Assembly (NCBI RefSeq): GCF_015645095.1
Contig: NZ_JADOTW010000011.1
Span: forward strand, 1-64,000
Reading direction: 5' to 3'
DNA: 64,000 bases
From: Halomonas sp. 328
GTDB taxonomy: Bacteria; Pseudomonadota; Gammaproteobacteria; Pseudomonadales; Halomonadaceae
Within the stretch, counting starts at the first letter, position 1. Every line of letters starts with the position of its first letter. Below, in pieces: positions 8,812 through 16,785 of the stretch. The notes under the pieces were generated by a model. It was not told the DNA's origin. It ran no database searches and was given only the letters and a program-made list of their open reading frames with translations. The position numbers were made by a program, and so were the translations under genes.

Positions 8812-9906
8812 TCAGGCCAGGGATTTGGCGGCGGGGCGCAACAGGATCCACAGCAGCCAGGGGCCGCCGACGATGGCGGTGACGATGCCCACCGGCAGCT
8901 CGATGGGGGCCAGCAGCAGCCGTCCGGCCAGGTCGGCCAGGACCATCACCAGGGCCCCGGCCAGGGCCGAGGCGAGGATCGGCACGCCGCGTCGAGAGGC
9001 CAGGGAACGGGCGATCTCCGGCCCCACCAGCCCCACCAGGCCCACCGGGCCGGCCACCGCCACCGCCAGGCCGGTGAGCAGCACCGACAGCGACAGCACC
9101 TGCCAGCGGCGCCGGCGCAGCATGACGCCGAGGCCGCTGGCCACGGCGTCGCTGAAGCGCATCAGGTTCAGTGAGCGGGCCAGCGCCAGCGCCAGCGGCA
9201 GGCCGACGGCCAGGCCGATGGCCAGCACCGTGACCGCCTGGCCGGAGCGGGCATTGAGGGTGCCCACCGTCCAGGGGTAGGCGGCATTGGCGGTATCGAT
9301 GGCCACCCGCGCCAGCAGCAGTTGGGTGACGGCCCCGAACACTGCCCCCACGCCGATGCCGGCGACGATAAAGCGGTAGCCCCGGGTGTCGCCACCGCTG
9401 GCCAGGCCGAAGGTGAGGGCCGCGGCGGTGGCGGCCCCGGCCAGGGCCATGGCCGGCGGGGCCAGGGAGACGCCGAGGCCCACCACCGAGGCCACGGCGA
9501 AGGCGGTGGCGCCGTTGTCGATGCCGATGATCCCCGGAGTGGCCAGGCGGTTGCGGGCCAGGGTCTGCATCAGGCAGCCGGCCACGGCGAAGGCGGCGCC
9601 GGTGAGCCAGGCCGCCACCAGGCGTGGCAGGCGCAGCTCCTGAACCAGGAAAACGGCCATGGGGTCGCCGCCGCCGATCAGGCCGGCGAGGAGTTCGCCG
9701 GGGCCCAGGGTCACGCTGCCCAGGGCCAGGTAGGCGGCGGAGGCCGCCAGCAGGCCGAGCAGCAGCAGCAGGGTGACGACCAGGTCGCGCTTGTCGATGA
9801 GCAGGCTATGGCCGCCCCGGGCCAGGCGCCAGCGCCCCGGCGGTACACCGACCTCGGAGGACGTCTCGGCGCGCCGGCAGGCGGTATCGACGGAACTTAA
9901 CAGCAT
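8812..9906 (-). CDS. FecCD-family siderophore ABC permease (second subunit)
   Basis: This 364-residue inner-membrane permease has about ten transmembrane helices. Family landmarks are RLPRLVAAWLTGAAFAVAG (helix 2 region), the GNNGA-like GIIGIDNGATAF, and the C-terminal coupling segment GPVGLVGLVGPEIAR that contacts the ATPase. The first 35 residues (to about LLIDKRDLV) form a longer cytoplasmic N-tail than usual, so an internal start is possible. It forms a heterodimer with the product of the adjacent permease gene. The 27-nt gap to that gene suggests one transcript. Confidence 0.92.
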   Translation of the reverse strand: MLLSSVDTACRRAETSSEVGVPPGRWRLARGGHSLLIDKRDLVVTLLLLLGLLAASAAYLALGSVTLGPGELLAGLIGGGDPMAVFLVQELRLPRLVAAWLTGAAFAVAGCLMQTLARNRLATPGIIGIDNGATAFAVASVVGLGVSLAPPAMALAGAATAAALTFGLASGGDTRGYRFIVAGIGVGAVFGAVTQLLLARVAIDTANAAYPWTVGTLNARSGQAVTVLAIGLAVGLPLALALARSLNLMRFSDAVASGLGVMLRRRRWQVLSLSVLLTGLAVAVAGPVGLVGLVGPEIARSLASRRGVPILASALAGALVMVLADLAGRLLLAPIELPVGIVTAIVGGPWLLWILLRPAAKSLA

Positions 9907-9933
9907 GAGGGCTCCAGGCGTTTCTTTCCTGAC

Positions 9934-10956
9934 TCAGAGGGTCGGCAGGCGGCGGGCGCGGACCACGGCCACCAGCACCGGGGCGCCGCACAGGGCGGTC
10001 AGCACGCCCAGCGACAGCTCTGAGGGGGCCACCAGCAGTCGCGAGACGATATCGGCGGTGATCACCATCAGTGGGCCCAGGGGCAGGCAGAGCCAGAGGG
10101 TACGGCGAATGTCCGGCCCGGCCAGGGCGCGGGCGGCGAAGGGCACCACCAGGCCGACGAAGGCGATGGGGCCGGCGATGGCGGTGGCCGCCCCCACCAG
10201 TAGCGCCACCGCCAGGACCACCAGGCCGCGCACCCGTCCCGGGCGATGGCCGAGCCCCGAGGCGACCCGCTCGCCCAGGGCCAGGGCCGCCAGGGGGCGG
10301 GCCACCAGCACGGTGATGGTCAGTGCCAGGGCCAGGCTGGGCAGCACCGCCAGCAGGTCTTCCAGGCGGCGCCCGGAGAGGCTGCCGATCACCCAGAAGC
10401 GGATCTCGTCGGCGGCGCGCTGATCGAAGAGCAGCAGCAGGGAGGTGAGGGCGGCCAGCAGGGCCGAGAAGGCGGCCCCGGCCAGTACCAAGCGAACAGG
10501 ATCGTTGCCCAGGCCGCGCAGTCGCGCCACCCCCAGCACGCAGAGGCAGCCGGCCAGGGCGCCGAGCTGGGCCACCGCCACCCGCAGGGTGGCGGCGCTG
10601 GCACCCAGCCACAGGGCCAGGGCCACGGCGAAGGCGGCCCCGGCGCTGACCCCCAGCAGGCCGGGCTCGGCCAGGGGGTTGCGCGAGACTGCCTGGAGCA
10701 GGGCCCCAGCCACGCCCAGGGCCAGGCCCACCGCCGCGCCGACCAGGGTGCGCGGCAGGCGCAAGGAGCCCACCACGAAGCGGGCCTCGTCGTCACCGCC
10801 CCCGGCCAGCACCGCCAGGGCCCGGGCCGGGGTCACCTCCCCGGCGCCCAGCAGCAGGCTGCCCAGTGCCGCCAGGGCCAGCAGCAGGCCGAGGCCGATC
10901 AGCGGCCGGCCCAGCCCCTCGGGCAGGCCACGATGCGACAGGACCCGGGCGGTCAT
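9934..10956 (-). CDS. FecCD-family siderophore ABC permease (first subunit)
   Basis: This 340-residue permease has about ten membrane helices. It carries LRLPRTLVGAAVGLALGVAG, NPLAEPGLLGVSAGAAFAV (the NPLA.P..LG motif of FecCD proteins) and the C-terminal GPIAFVGLVVPFAARAL coupling helix. The start at 10956 (ATG) overlaps the stop of the binding-protein gene as ATGA, so the two are translationally coupled. It pairs with the product of the 8812-9906 gene. Confidence 0.93.
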   Translation of the reverse strand: MTARVLSHRGLPEGLGRPLIGLGLLLALAALGSLLLGAGEVTPARALAVLAGGGDDEARFVVGSLRLPRTLVGAAVGLALGVAGALLQAVSRNPLAEPGLLGVSAGAAFAVALALWLGASAATLRVAVAQLGALAGCLCVLGVARLRGLGNDPVRLVLAGAAFSALLAALTSLLLLFDQRAADEIRFWVIGSLSGRRLEDLLAVLPSLALALTITVLVARPLAALALGERVASGLGHRPGRVRGLVVLAVALLVGAATAIAGPIAFVGLVVPFAARALAGPDIRRTLWLCLPLGPLMVITADIVSRLLVAPSELSLGVLTALCGAPVLVAVVRARRLPTL

Positions 10957-11903
10957 CGGGGCAGCAGGGCCGCTTCGATATCGTCGAGCACCGCCTGGGC
11001 GGCCAGGGGGCCGCTGGCGCTGGTCCACAACTGGCCATCCACCGCGACCACCCGATCATTGGCCACCGCCTCGAGGCGGGCGAAGGCCGGCGAGGTGCGC
11101 GCCGCCTCCAGGGCTTCCTGCCCATCGGCATTGAGGGTGGCCAGGAACAGCCAGTCGCTATCGACCCGACCCAGGTTCTCCAGGCTCAGCGGATCGCTGT
11201 GGGCACTCTCGCCGGGAATCAGGCCGGCGTCATTGATCGTCAGGCCGGCGGCCTGCATCAGGCCGGTGGTGAACAGCTGGTCGGACATCACCAGGGGGCC
11301 CTGGGGCATCCAGCGCACCAGGCTGGCGTCGCCGCTAACCTCGGCCTCATCCAGCGCCGCGGCGAGCTCATGGGCGCGACTTTCCACCTCGGCGAGGGCC
11401 GTCTCCATTTGGGCTTCGCGTCCCAGCGCCTGACCATAGAGCCGTGACTCCGCCTTCCAGGCCTGCGGATCCAGGCCCTGACTAAGGGGCACCACGGTGG
11501 GGGCGATACGCGACAGCAGGGCGTACTGTTCGTCGGCGAGTTGCGGTGGCGCCAGGATCAGGTCCGGGCGCTGGGCCAGCACCGCCTCCAGGTTGATCTC
11601 GCGCACCACGCCGACGATGGCCAGCGCCGCGTCGGGGTGGTGAGCGGCCAGGTAGTCATCGATATAGCCGGCCACGCCATCGCCGCCGCGGGTGGTCACG
11701 GCGCCCAGCGGTACCACGCCGCTGGCCAGGGCCGCGTCCAGGGCGCCTTCGTAGAGGGTCACGACCCGCTGCGGGTCGTCGCCGACCTCCACGGGACCAT
11801 GGGCGGTCTTCACGGTGGTGGCCAGGGCGGATTGGCCGGTGGCCAGGCCGAGCAGCAGGACCAGGCCGGCGAAGGGGCGGCGAGGTAAGGCAGACGGTGA
11901 CAT
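10953..11903 (-). CDS. periplasmic iron-siderophore binding protein (FecB/FhuD-type)
   Basis: This 316-residue protein has a Sec signal peptide (RRPFAGLVLLLGLATGQSALA, cut near residue 27). A type III solute-binding fold follows, with the usual GDDPQRVVTLY start and EAVLAQRPDLILAP in the first lobe. It would pass ferric siderophore from the TonB receptor to the permease pair. The ATG at 11903 has an AAGGAGAG ribosome binding site; the longer frame to 11987 crosses the promoter. A Fur-box-like site, a 10-bp leader hairpin and a 32-bp element shared with the receptor promoter lie upstream, so it has its own promoter separate from the receptor gene. Confidence 0.92.
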   Translation of the reverse strand: MSPSALPRRPFAGLVLLLGLATGQSALATTVKTAHGPVEVGDDPQRVVTLYEGALDAALASGVVPLGAVTTRGGDGVAGYIDDYLAAHHPDAALAIVGVVREINLEAVLAQRPDLILAPPQLADEQYALLSRIAPTVVPLSQGLDPQAWKAESRLYGQALGREAQMETALAEVESRAHELAAALDEAEVSGDASLVRWMPQGPLVMSDQLFTTGLMQAAGLTINDAGLIPGESAHSDPLSLENLGRVDSDWLFLATLNADGQEALEAARTSPAFARLEAVANDRVVAVDGQLWTSASGPLAAQAVLDDIEAALLPR

Positions 11904-11930
11904 GGGACTCTCCTTGAGTGTCATGCGGGT

Positions 11931-11954
11931 GTCGTCCCCGCGAGCGGGGACGAC
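11931..11954 (-). promoter_or_regulatory. perfect 10-bp hairpin in leader of the binding-protein gene
   Basis: GTCGTCCCCG and CGGGGACGAC flank a 4-nt loop, giving a perfect stem between the Fur-like site and the ribosome binding site, ending 27 nt before the ATG at 11903. It could be an attenuator or an mRNA-stabilising 5' structure. There is no T tract, so a simple terminator is unlikely. Confidence 0.6.
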
Positions 11955-11960
11955 AAGGGG

Positions 11961-11979
11961 GGGAATGTTAATCAATTTC
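11961..11979 (-). promoter_or_regulatory. Fur-box-like site upstream of binding-protein gene
   Basis: On the minus strand this reads GAAATTGATTAACATTCCC, which matches the 19-bp Fur consensus at 13 positions. It lies 57 nt upstream of the ATG at 11903. The A+T-rich island stands out from GC-rich flanks. Iron-dependent repression is expected from the gene function. Confidence 0.6.
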
Positions 11980-12002
11980 AAACGCACCTTCGTGCCGAGA
12001 AT

Positions 12003-12034
12003 GTCGAACGGGGCGTTCGAAGAGTCGCAACGGG
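12003..12034. promoter_or_regulatory. 32-bp promoter element, copy A (core CGAACG-GGG-CGTTCG)
   Basis: The element contains a perfect palindrome TCGAACG/CGTTCGA (12004-12020). It is identical at 26 of 32 positions to the element at 14094-14125. It sits 23 nt outside the Fur-like site of the binding-protein promoter and immediately after the receptor stop codon. It is probably the binding site of a transcription factor not encoded nearby. Confidence 0.65.
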
Positions 12035-12035
12035 C

Positions 12036-14003
12036 TCAGAAGCTGACGTTGAGGCCCAGCCACAGGCGACGACCGTCCTCCACATAGCCGTACTCCTCGT
12101 AGGTGACTGCCTCGTCGAAGAGGTTGTAGATGCCGGCATTGATCCGCGCATTGGGGGTCAGCTGGTAACCGAGACCGGTATCCACGAAGGTGTAGGAGGG
12201 CGCCACCAGGGAGCCCTGGGAGGGGCCGGTGGTGGGCTGGCTCTCTTCGCCGCGGTAGGTCACCCGGGTCCATTGGTCGAGGCGCTCGGAGGCCTGCCAG
12301 TCGAGGCTCAGGCTGGCCTGGTGGCGCGGCAGCTGGGTCAGCGGCTCGCCGGCGTACTGGCCGCTATTCTGTTCGGAATCGGTGAAGGTGTAGCTGCCGG
12401 TGAGGGCCAGGGCCTCGCCCAGGGGAGCGGTGACGAACAGCTCGACGCCCTGGGTGACCGCCTCGTCGACATTGACCCGGTAGGTGGGGTCGCTGCCGAA
12501 CTGGTTAGGGCCGTCGGTGCAGACGTCCGTGGGGCAGGCAATCCGGGTGATCTTGTCCTCGAAGTCGTTATGGTAGAGGGTCAGGCCGCCGCTCAGGCCG
12601 CTATCATTGGCATAGAGCAGCGACAGCTCCTTGTTCAGCGAGGTCTCCGGCTGCAGGTCGGGGTTGCCGTAGATATTGCCGCCGCGGCTCACCTGTCCCC
12701 AGTCCGGGGTGATCTCGCGCAGGCTCGGCGAACGGTAGCCGGTGGAGACGCCGCCCTTGAGGGTCCACTCCGGGGTCAGGCTGAAGACGCTGTAGAGGCG
12801 CGGGCTGAGGTGGCTGCCGTAGTTCTCGTTGTCGTCCAGGCGCACCCCGCCGGTCAGTGCCCAGCGTTCGGTGAGCATCCATTCGTCCTCGATGAACAGC
12901 GCCCACTGGCTGCTGGAGACCCGGGTGCGCTCGGAGATCTGGTTGCTGGTCTGGTCATCCAGCGACTCCTCCCGGTACTCGGCGCCCAGGGTCAGCATAT
13001 GCAGGCCCAGCGGCAGCACCAGGCTGCTGCGGGCATGGGTGTTGGTGATCTCCATCTCGCGAGAGGCGTTCTCGCTCACCTCGCGCTGCAGGTGGGTCTC
13101 GCTGGTGCCGATGGCCCAGCGTCCGCTGTGGGTCAGCGCCACCTGCTCGTTGGTGTAGTCGCCGAAGCTGTCCGAGCAGCCGCCGCGGCAGCCTTCGCTG
13201 GGTGCCGAACGGCCCATCAGCGACTGGCGTTCCTGGCGGGTGCGTCCGGCTTCGAGGGCGATATCGTGATCCTGGTGGGGCGTCAGGGTCAGGCGGGCGG
13301 TGAGGTTCTGCAGGCGCTTGTCCTCGTAGCCGTTGAGGATGTCGTCCTCGTCGCGCTGGGAGGTGCGGCCATAGACCTGCAGGCCCAGCAGGTCGGGCAC
13401 CAGGGGGCCGCTGAGGTAGACATTGGCCTGGCGACTGTCGCCGGAGGCGCGATCCTCCTGGAGCACGGTGTCGAGTTGCAGCTCGCCATGCCACGCCTCG
13501 GCGACCTTGCGGGTGATAACGTTGATGACCCCGCCGATGGCGTCCGAGCCGTAGAGGGTCGACATGGGGCCACGGATCACTTCGATACGCTCGATGGCGG
13601 ACAGCGGCGGCAGCCAGTCCTGCTCGAAGCCGGCGCTGCCATTGGGCCGCGACTCCCGGGAGTTGCGTGGCCGGCCATCCACCAGCAGCAGGGTGTACTG
13701 GGCCGGCATGCCGCGGATGCTGATATCGGCGCCGCGATCGCCGGCGCCGCCGCCGGTGACGATCACCCCCGGCACGTCGCGCAGGGCATCGGTGATGTCC
13801 CGGTAGTGGCGTCGCTGGAGTTGCTCGCGGCCGATCACGCTGATGGAGGCCGGGGCGTCCTGGGCCTGCTGCTCGAAGCCCGCCGCGGTGACGACGATAT
13901 GGTCGAGTCGCTGGCCGTCATCGGCCAGGGCTGCCTGGGAAGAGAGGGCCGCCAGGGTGGCGATGGTGCCGGACAGCAGGGGTCGGGCCAGGGGATGAGA
14001 CAT
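12036..14003 (-). CDS. TonB-dependent siderophore receptor
   Basis: This 655-residue outer-membrane receptor has a signal peptide ending near ALA-DDG (about residue 27). Next comes a TonB-box-like DHIVVTAAG, then the plug domain (about 45-155, with DITDALRDVPGVIVTGGG, ISIRGMPAQYTLLLVDGR and VIRGPMSTLYGSDAIGGVINVIT). The rest is a 22-strand barrel ending in a C-terminal Phe (LWLGLNVSF). The plug resembles catecholate receptors of the FepA/CirA class, and a CRGGC-type cysteine pair in an extracellular loop supports this. The gene starts with ATG after AAGGAGCG. Upstream lie a Fur-like site and copy B of the 32-bp element. Confidence 0.93.
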   Translation of the reverse strand: MSHPLARPLLSGTIATLAALSSQAALADDGQRLDHIVVTAAGFEQQAQDAPASISVIGREQLQRRHYRDITDALRDVPGVIVTGGGAGDRGADISIRGMPAQYTLLLVDGRPRNSRESRPNGSAGFEQDWLPPLSAIERIEVIRGPMSTLYGSDAIGGVINVITRKVAEAWHGELQLDTVLQEDRASGDSRQANVYLSGPLVPDLLGLQVYGRTSQRDEDDILNGYEDKRLQNLTARLTLTPHQDHDIALEAGRTRQERQSLMGRSAPSEGCRGGCSDSFGDYTNEQVALTHSGRWAIGTSETHLQREVSENASREMEITNTHARSSLVLPLGLHMLTLGAEYREESLDDQTSNQISERTRVSSSQWALFIEDEWMLTERWALTGGVRLDDNENYGSHLSPRLYSVFSLTPEWTLKGGVSTGYRSPSLREITPDWGQVSRGGNIYGNPDLQPETSLNKELSLLYANDSGLSGGLTLYHNDFEDKITRIACPTDVCTDGPNQFGSDPTYRVNVDEAVTQGVELFVTAPLGEALALTGSYTFTDSEQNSGQYAGEPLTQLPRHQASLSLDWQASERLDQWTRVTYRGEESQPTTGPSQGSLVAPSYTFVDTGLGYQLTPNARINAGIYNLFDEAVTYEEYGYVEDGRRLWLGLNVSF

Positions 14004-14052
14004 GAACTCGCTCCTTGAGTAGGATGCCGACAGATCAGGGGATGGCTTAAAC

Positions 14053-14071
14053 GATAACGAGTCCCATTATT
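14053..14071 (-). promoter_or_regulatory. Fur-box-like site upstream of TonB receptor
   Basis: GATAACGAGTCCCATTATT (plus strand) matches the 19-bp Fur consensus at 13 positions with both half-sites well kept (GATAAxGA and CATTAT). It is 49 nt upstream of the receptor ATG, where an operator covering the core promoter would lie. Confidence 0.7.
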
Positions 14072-14093
14072 GCATTATGTTTGCAGCCTAATC

Positions 14094-14125
14094 GTCGAAC
14101 GGTACGTTCGCCGAATCACAACGGG
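14094..14125. promoter_or_regulatory. 32-bp promoter element, copy B (core CGAACG-GTA-CGTTCG)
   Basis: Second copy of the element at 12003-12034. The palindrome CGAACG-N3-CGTTCG is at 14096-14110. It starts 22 nt from the Fur-like site on the receptor side and ends 13 nt before the ATG of the divergent transporter at 14139, so it could control both directions. Confidence 0.65.
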
Positions 14126-14138
14126 GTGAGGAGAGGCC

Positions 14139-15104
14139 ATGCGGGAACGGCTGGAACAGTACCAGGTGGGGCTCTACCTGCTGGCGGTGGGGGCTGGCCT
14201 GTGGGTGGGCGCTTACTGGGGGAGCCTGGCCGAGGCCCTGACGGCGGAGCTCTGGCTGCTGCTGGGGGCCCTGCTCTATGCCACCTTCACCCAGGTGCCC
14301 CTGGCCGGGGCCTGGCGACGGTTGGCGAGGACTCGCTTGCTGGCGGCGGCCCTGCTGGGAAACTTCCTGGTGATACCGCTGCTGCTCTGGGGGCTGGCGC
14401 AGTTGCCCCTGGCGCCGCCGGTACTGCTGGGCATCCTGCTGGTACTGCTGGTGCCCTGCACCGACTGGTTCCTGGTCTTTACCCATCTGGGCGGCGGCGA
14501 CACTCCCGCCGCCCTGGCCCTGACGCCGCTGAGCCTGTTGCTGCAACTGCTGTTGCTGCCCCTCTACCTCTGGTGGTTTCTCGACCAGGCGGCCCTGGCG
14601 GGACTGCTGCGGCAGGAACTGCTGGTGGCCTTCGTCGGGTTGATCCTGCTGCCCCTGGTGGCGGCCTGGCTGACCGAGCGCTGGGCCGGACGGGGCCCGA
14701 GCGAGCGGCGCCTGCCACGGCAACGTCTGGTGGCCGGATTGGGCTGGCTGCCGGTGCCGCTGCTGGCCCTGGTGCTCTTGCTGGTGGCAGCGGGTCAGGT
14801 GGGGGTAGTGAGCGATCACTCGGGCCTGTTGCTCGGCCTGGTGCCGCTATTCGCCGCCTTCCTCGGCGTGGCCCTGGGGCTCGCCTGGCTGTTGAGTCGT
14901 GCCTTCCGCCTGCCCGCCGCCCAGGGCCGGGTGCTGGCCTTCGGCTTCGGCTCGCGCAACTCCTTCGTGGTACTGCCGCTGGCCCTGGCGCTGCCCGCCG
15001 GCTTCGAGGCCGCGGTCAGCGTGGTGGTGATCCAGTCCCTGGTCGAGCTGCTCGGCATGCTGCTCTTCCTGCGCTGGGTCCCCCGCCTCTTTCCGCTGCC
15101 TTAG
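14139..15104 (+). CDS. ACR3/bile-acid:sodium symporter-like membrane transporter
   Basis: This 321-residue membrane protein has about ten helices. The segment LLVPCTDWFLVFTHLGGGD contains the PCTxW signature around the conserved Cys of arsenite-efflux (ACR3) proteins. FGFGSRNSFVVLPLALALP near residue 275 matches the second conserved motif of the BASS/ACR3 superfamily. No arsR, arsC or arsH lies nearby. Instead it diverges from a siderophore receptor and shares the 32-bp element with it, so an organic anion or siderophore-related substrate is also possible. RBS GGAGAGG, 7 nt before the ATG. Confidence 0.8.
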   Translation: MRERLEQYQVGLYLLAVGAGLWVGAYWGSLAEALTAELWLLLGALLYATFTQVPLAGAWRRLARTRLLAAALLGNFLVIPLLLWGLAQLPLAPPVLLGILLVLLVPCTDWFLVFTHLGGGDTPAALALTPLSLLLQLLLLPLYLWWFLDQAALAGLLRQELLVAFVGLILLPLVAAWLTERWAGRGPSERRLPRQRLVAGLGWLPVPLLALVLLLVAAGQVGVVSDHSGLLLGLVPLFAAFLGVALGLAWLLSRAFRLPAAQGRVLAFGFGSRNSFVVLPLALALPAGFEAAVSVVVIQSLVELLGMLLFLRWVPRLFPLP

Positions 15105-15222
15105 GCCTTTGACCCGATGGGGGGAGCCTGCTGGAGCAGGCGATGGGTAGGCCACCGTCCCCCTGCATCGCGTCAAGGAAACACCCCCTCCGTGGGTTGC
15201 CCCGCGGCCTCGATGCCGGGGG

Positions 15223-15672
15223 TCAGCGGCGGGCCTCGAGGGCGAAGTCGAGGATCCGCCAGCGCCCCAGCCACACCTTGCCCAGGTAGATGCCCGGCTC
15301 CACCTCGCGGATCTCGTCGCGCACCGCGCGGAAGAAGAAGGAGGTGCTGGCGTAGTCGATGACGATGGTTTCCTTGCCGTCCATCCAGCTCTCGCCCCGG
15401 TACACCTTGGCGACCACGAAGCTGAGACTGAAGGGGGTGATCTTGTTGACCAGCACCCCGGCGGAGCCGTCCTCCGCGAACATGTCGAAGACCTTGCCCT
15501 GCCAGGCGAAGAGCCGCGCGAAGCGGGCGTAGGCCCGGGCGAAGAGGCTGCCGGTGACGATGGGGGTACCGCGGGTCTCGCCCCGGGGCATCTGGCCCGG
15601 GCTGGCCTGACGATAGAGCTCGTCGAGGCGTTCCCGGCTCAGGCCCAACCAGGCTTGCACGGTCGCACTCAT
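15223..15672 (-). CDS. unknown 149-aa protein of the heme-oxygenase locus
   Basis: I do not recognise a named family. The sequence has no signal peptide. It looks like a compact beta-rich domain: VLVNKITPFSLSFVVAKVYR, GESWMDGKETIVIDYAST, then IREVEPGIYLGKVWLGRW, which suggests a lipocalin/calycin-like or START-like binding fold. This is an inference. It starts 27 nt downstream of the catalase-like lipoprotein stop with a GGAGGAAGG ribosome binding site, so it is the third gene of a leftward operon behind the dioxygenase-like and catalase-like genes. A role in binding or processing the lipid product would fit. Confidence 0.75.
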   Translation of the reverse strand: MSATVQAWLGLSRERLDELYRQASPGQMPRGETRGTPIVTGSLFARAYARFARLFAWQGKVFDMFAEDGSAGVLVNKITPFSLSFVVAKVYRGESWMDGKETIVIDYASTSFFFRAVRDEIREVEPGIYLGKVWLGRWRILDFALEARR

Positions 15673-15699
15673 GGCCCTTCCTCCTGTGTCGATGGGCGC

Positions 15700-16785
15700 T
15701 CAGGGCGGGGATTCGCCCGAAAGCGTGGCGTTGTGGGTGGTGCGCTGGGCTCCGGCGGCCTGGTAGATGGCTCGGCGCAGGCGATTGATGCCGCCCAGGG
15801 GGCGGTGGGCCGGATGGGTGTTCCAGGGGTTGAAGACCAGCGATTCGCAGCGTGCCAGGGCCTGGGGCGTATCGATGGTTTGGCGATGCAGGAGCAGCCG
15901 GCCCACCGGGCGGAAGGGGGAGGCCGCCTCGTCCCACACCACCGAGGCGTCCTCGATGGGCATGGCCTCGGGGTCGGTCTGGAACTGCACCTGGAAGCTC
16001 AGGCAGGCGGGCCCCTCCTCGAGCCGGGCCGCCAGGGCATGGCGCAGGTGGTCGGGGTGGTCCGGCGCCGCCACCGGGGGCGGTTCGCCGGCGCAGGCGC
16101 GCAGCGAGTACTTCACCGCGCGGCCCTCGCCGAAGCGGTAGGGGGTGGTGCTCCAGTAGGTCACGGCCAAGGGGCTCTCGGGTTGACCGCGGGCGCGCAA
16201 GGCGATCATCAGGGAGCGGGGCTGGGGCGCCAGGGGATTGACGAAGTACCACCAGAGGCGCTCGTCGGCCACCGCATTGACGAAGCGGTAGAAGGCCTCG
16301 GGGGTGCCGGCGAAGAGCGCCGGATGGCTGTTGAACAGGAAGTCCTGCTGGCCTGGCGGGCCGGCGAGGCTCTCGGCCCCCGGCACCCCGAACAGGCGCA
16401 GCGAGGCGCCGCGCAGGTCCTTGTCTCGGTCGTCGTCCCGGGTGGCGTTGGCGAAGCGCACCAGGGCCTCATAGCGGCCCGGCTCGGCGAAGAGCCCCTC
16501 CGCCAGGTCGTCGTCCAGGGGCGGCACCTCGAAGGTGGCGGTGGCGCAGGCCACCGTCTTGGGCTGGTTGAAGCGCGGGATGGGCTCGCCGGCGGCCCGG
16601 TGGCGCTCGCCGATCTCGAGGATGCGTTCGGTCATCACCGCGGCCAGGGCCGCCTCGCCGGGGCCGACGCGCTCCTCGCCCAGGGCCGGGGGCGGTGGCT
16701 CCTCGCCGCAGCCGGCCAGCCCCGCCAGCGCCGCCACCAGGGCCAGCCGCCGGGCGGCGAGGCCCCAGCTAGTCGGCGAAGGCAT
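15700..16785 (-). CDS. catalase-like heme-domain lipoprotein lacking the distal His
   Basis: This 361-residue protein has a lipoprotein signal peptide with lipobox LAGC (Cys26), so it is probably lipid-anchored in the envelope. The mature part matches the catalase-like y4iL-type group: VRFANATRD, DLRGASLRLFGVPG, QDFLFNSHP, MPIEDASVVW, NPWNTHPAHRPLG. The proximal-ligand motif RxxxY is kept (RRAIY). The position of the distal His reads KTVACATATFEV, against KTHGLLKAQFEV in the DyP fusion protein, so His is replaced by Val. Without this His, true catalase activity is unlikely. ATG at 16785 (or 16788) overlaps the end of the upstream gene by about 17 nt, so the genes are coupled. Confidence 0.85.
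   Translation of the reverse strand: MPSPTSWGLAARRLALVAALAGLAGCGEEPPPPALGEERVGPGEAALAAVMTERILEIGERHRAAGEPIPRFNQPKTVACATATFEVPPLDDDLAEGLFAEPGRYEALVRFANATRDDDRDKDLRGASLRLFGVPGAESLAGPPGQQDFLFNSHPALFAGTPEAFYRFVNAVADERLWWYFVNPLAPQPRSLMIALRARGQPESPLAVTYWSTTPYRFGEGRAVKYSLRACAGEPPPVAAPDHPDHLRHALAARLEEGPACLSFQVQFQTDPEAMPIEDASVVWDEAASPFRPVGRLLLHRQTIDTPQALARCESLVFNPWNTHPAHRPLGGINRLRRAIYQAAGAQRTTHNATLSGESPP

Noticed and set aside
14139-15104. Arsenic-resistance operon
   Set aside because: Only one ACR3-like transporter is present, with no arsR, arsC or arsH, so an arsenic function is not claimed.
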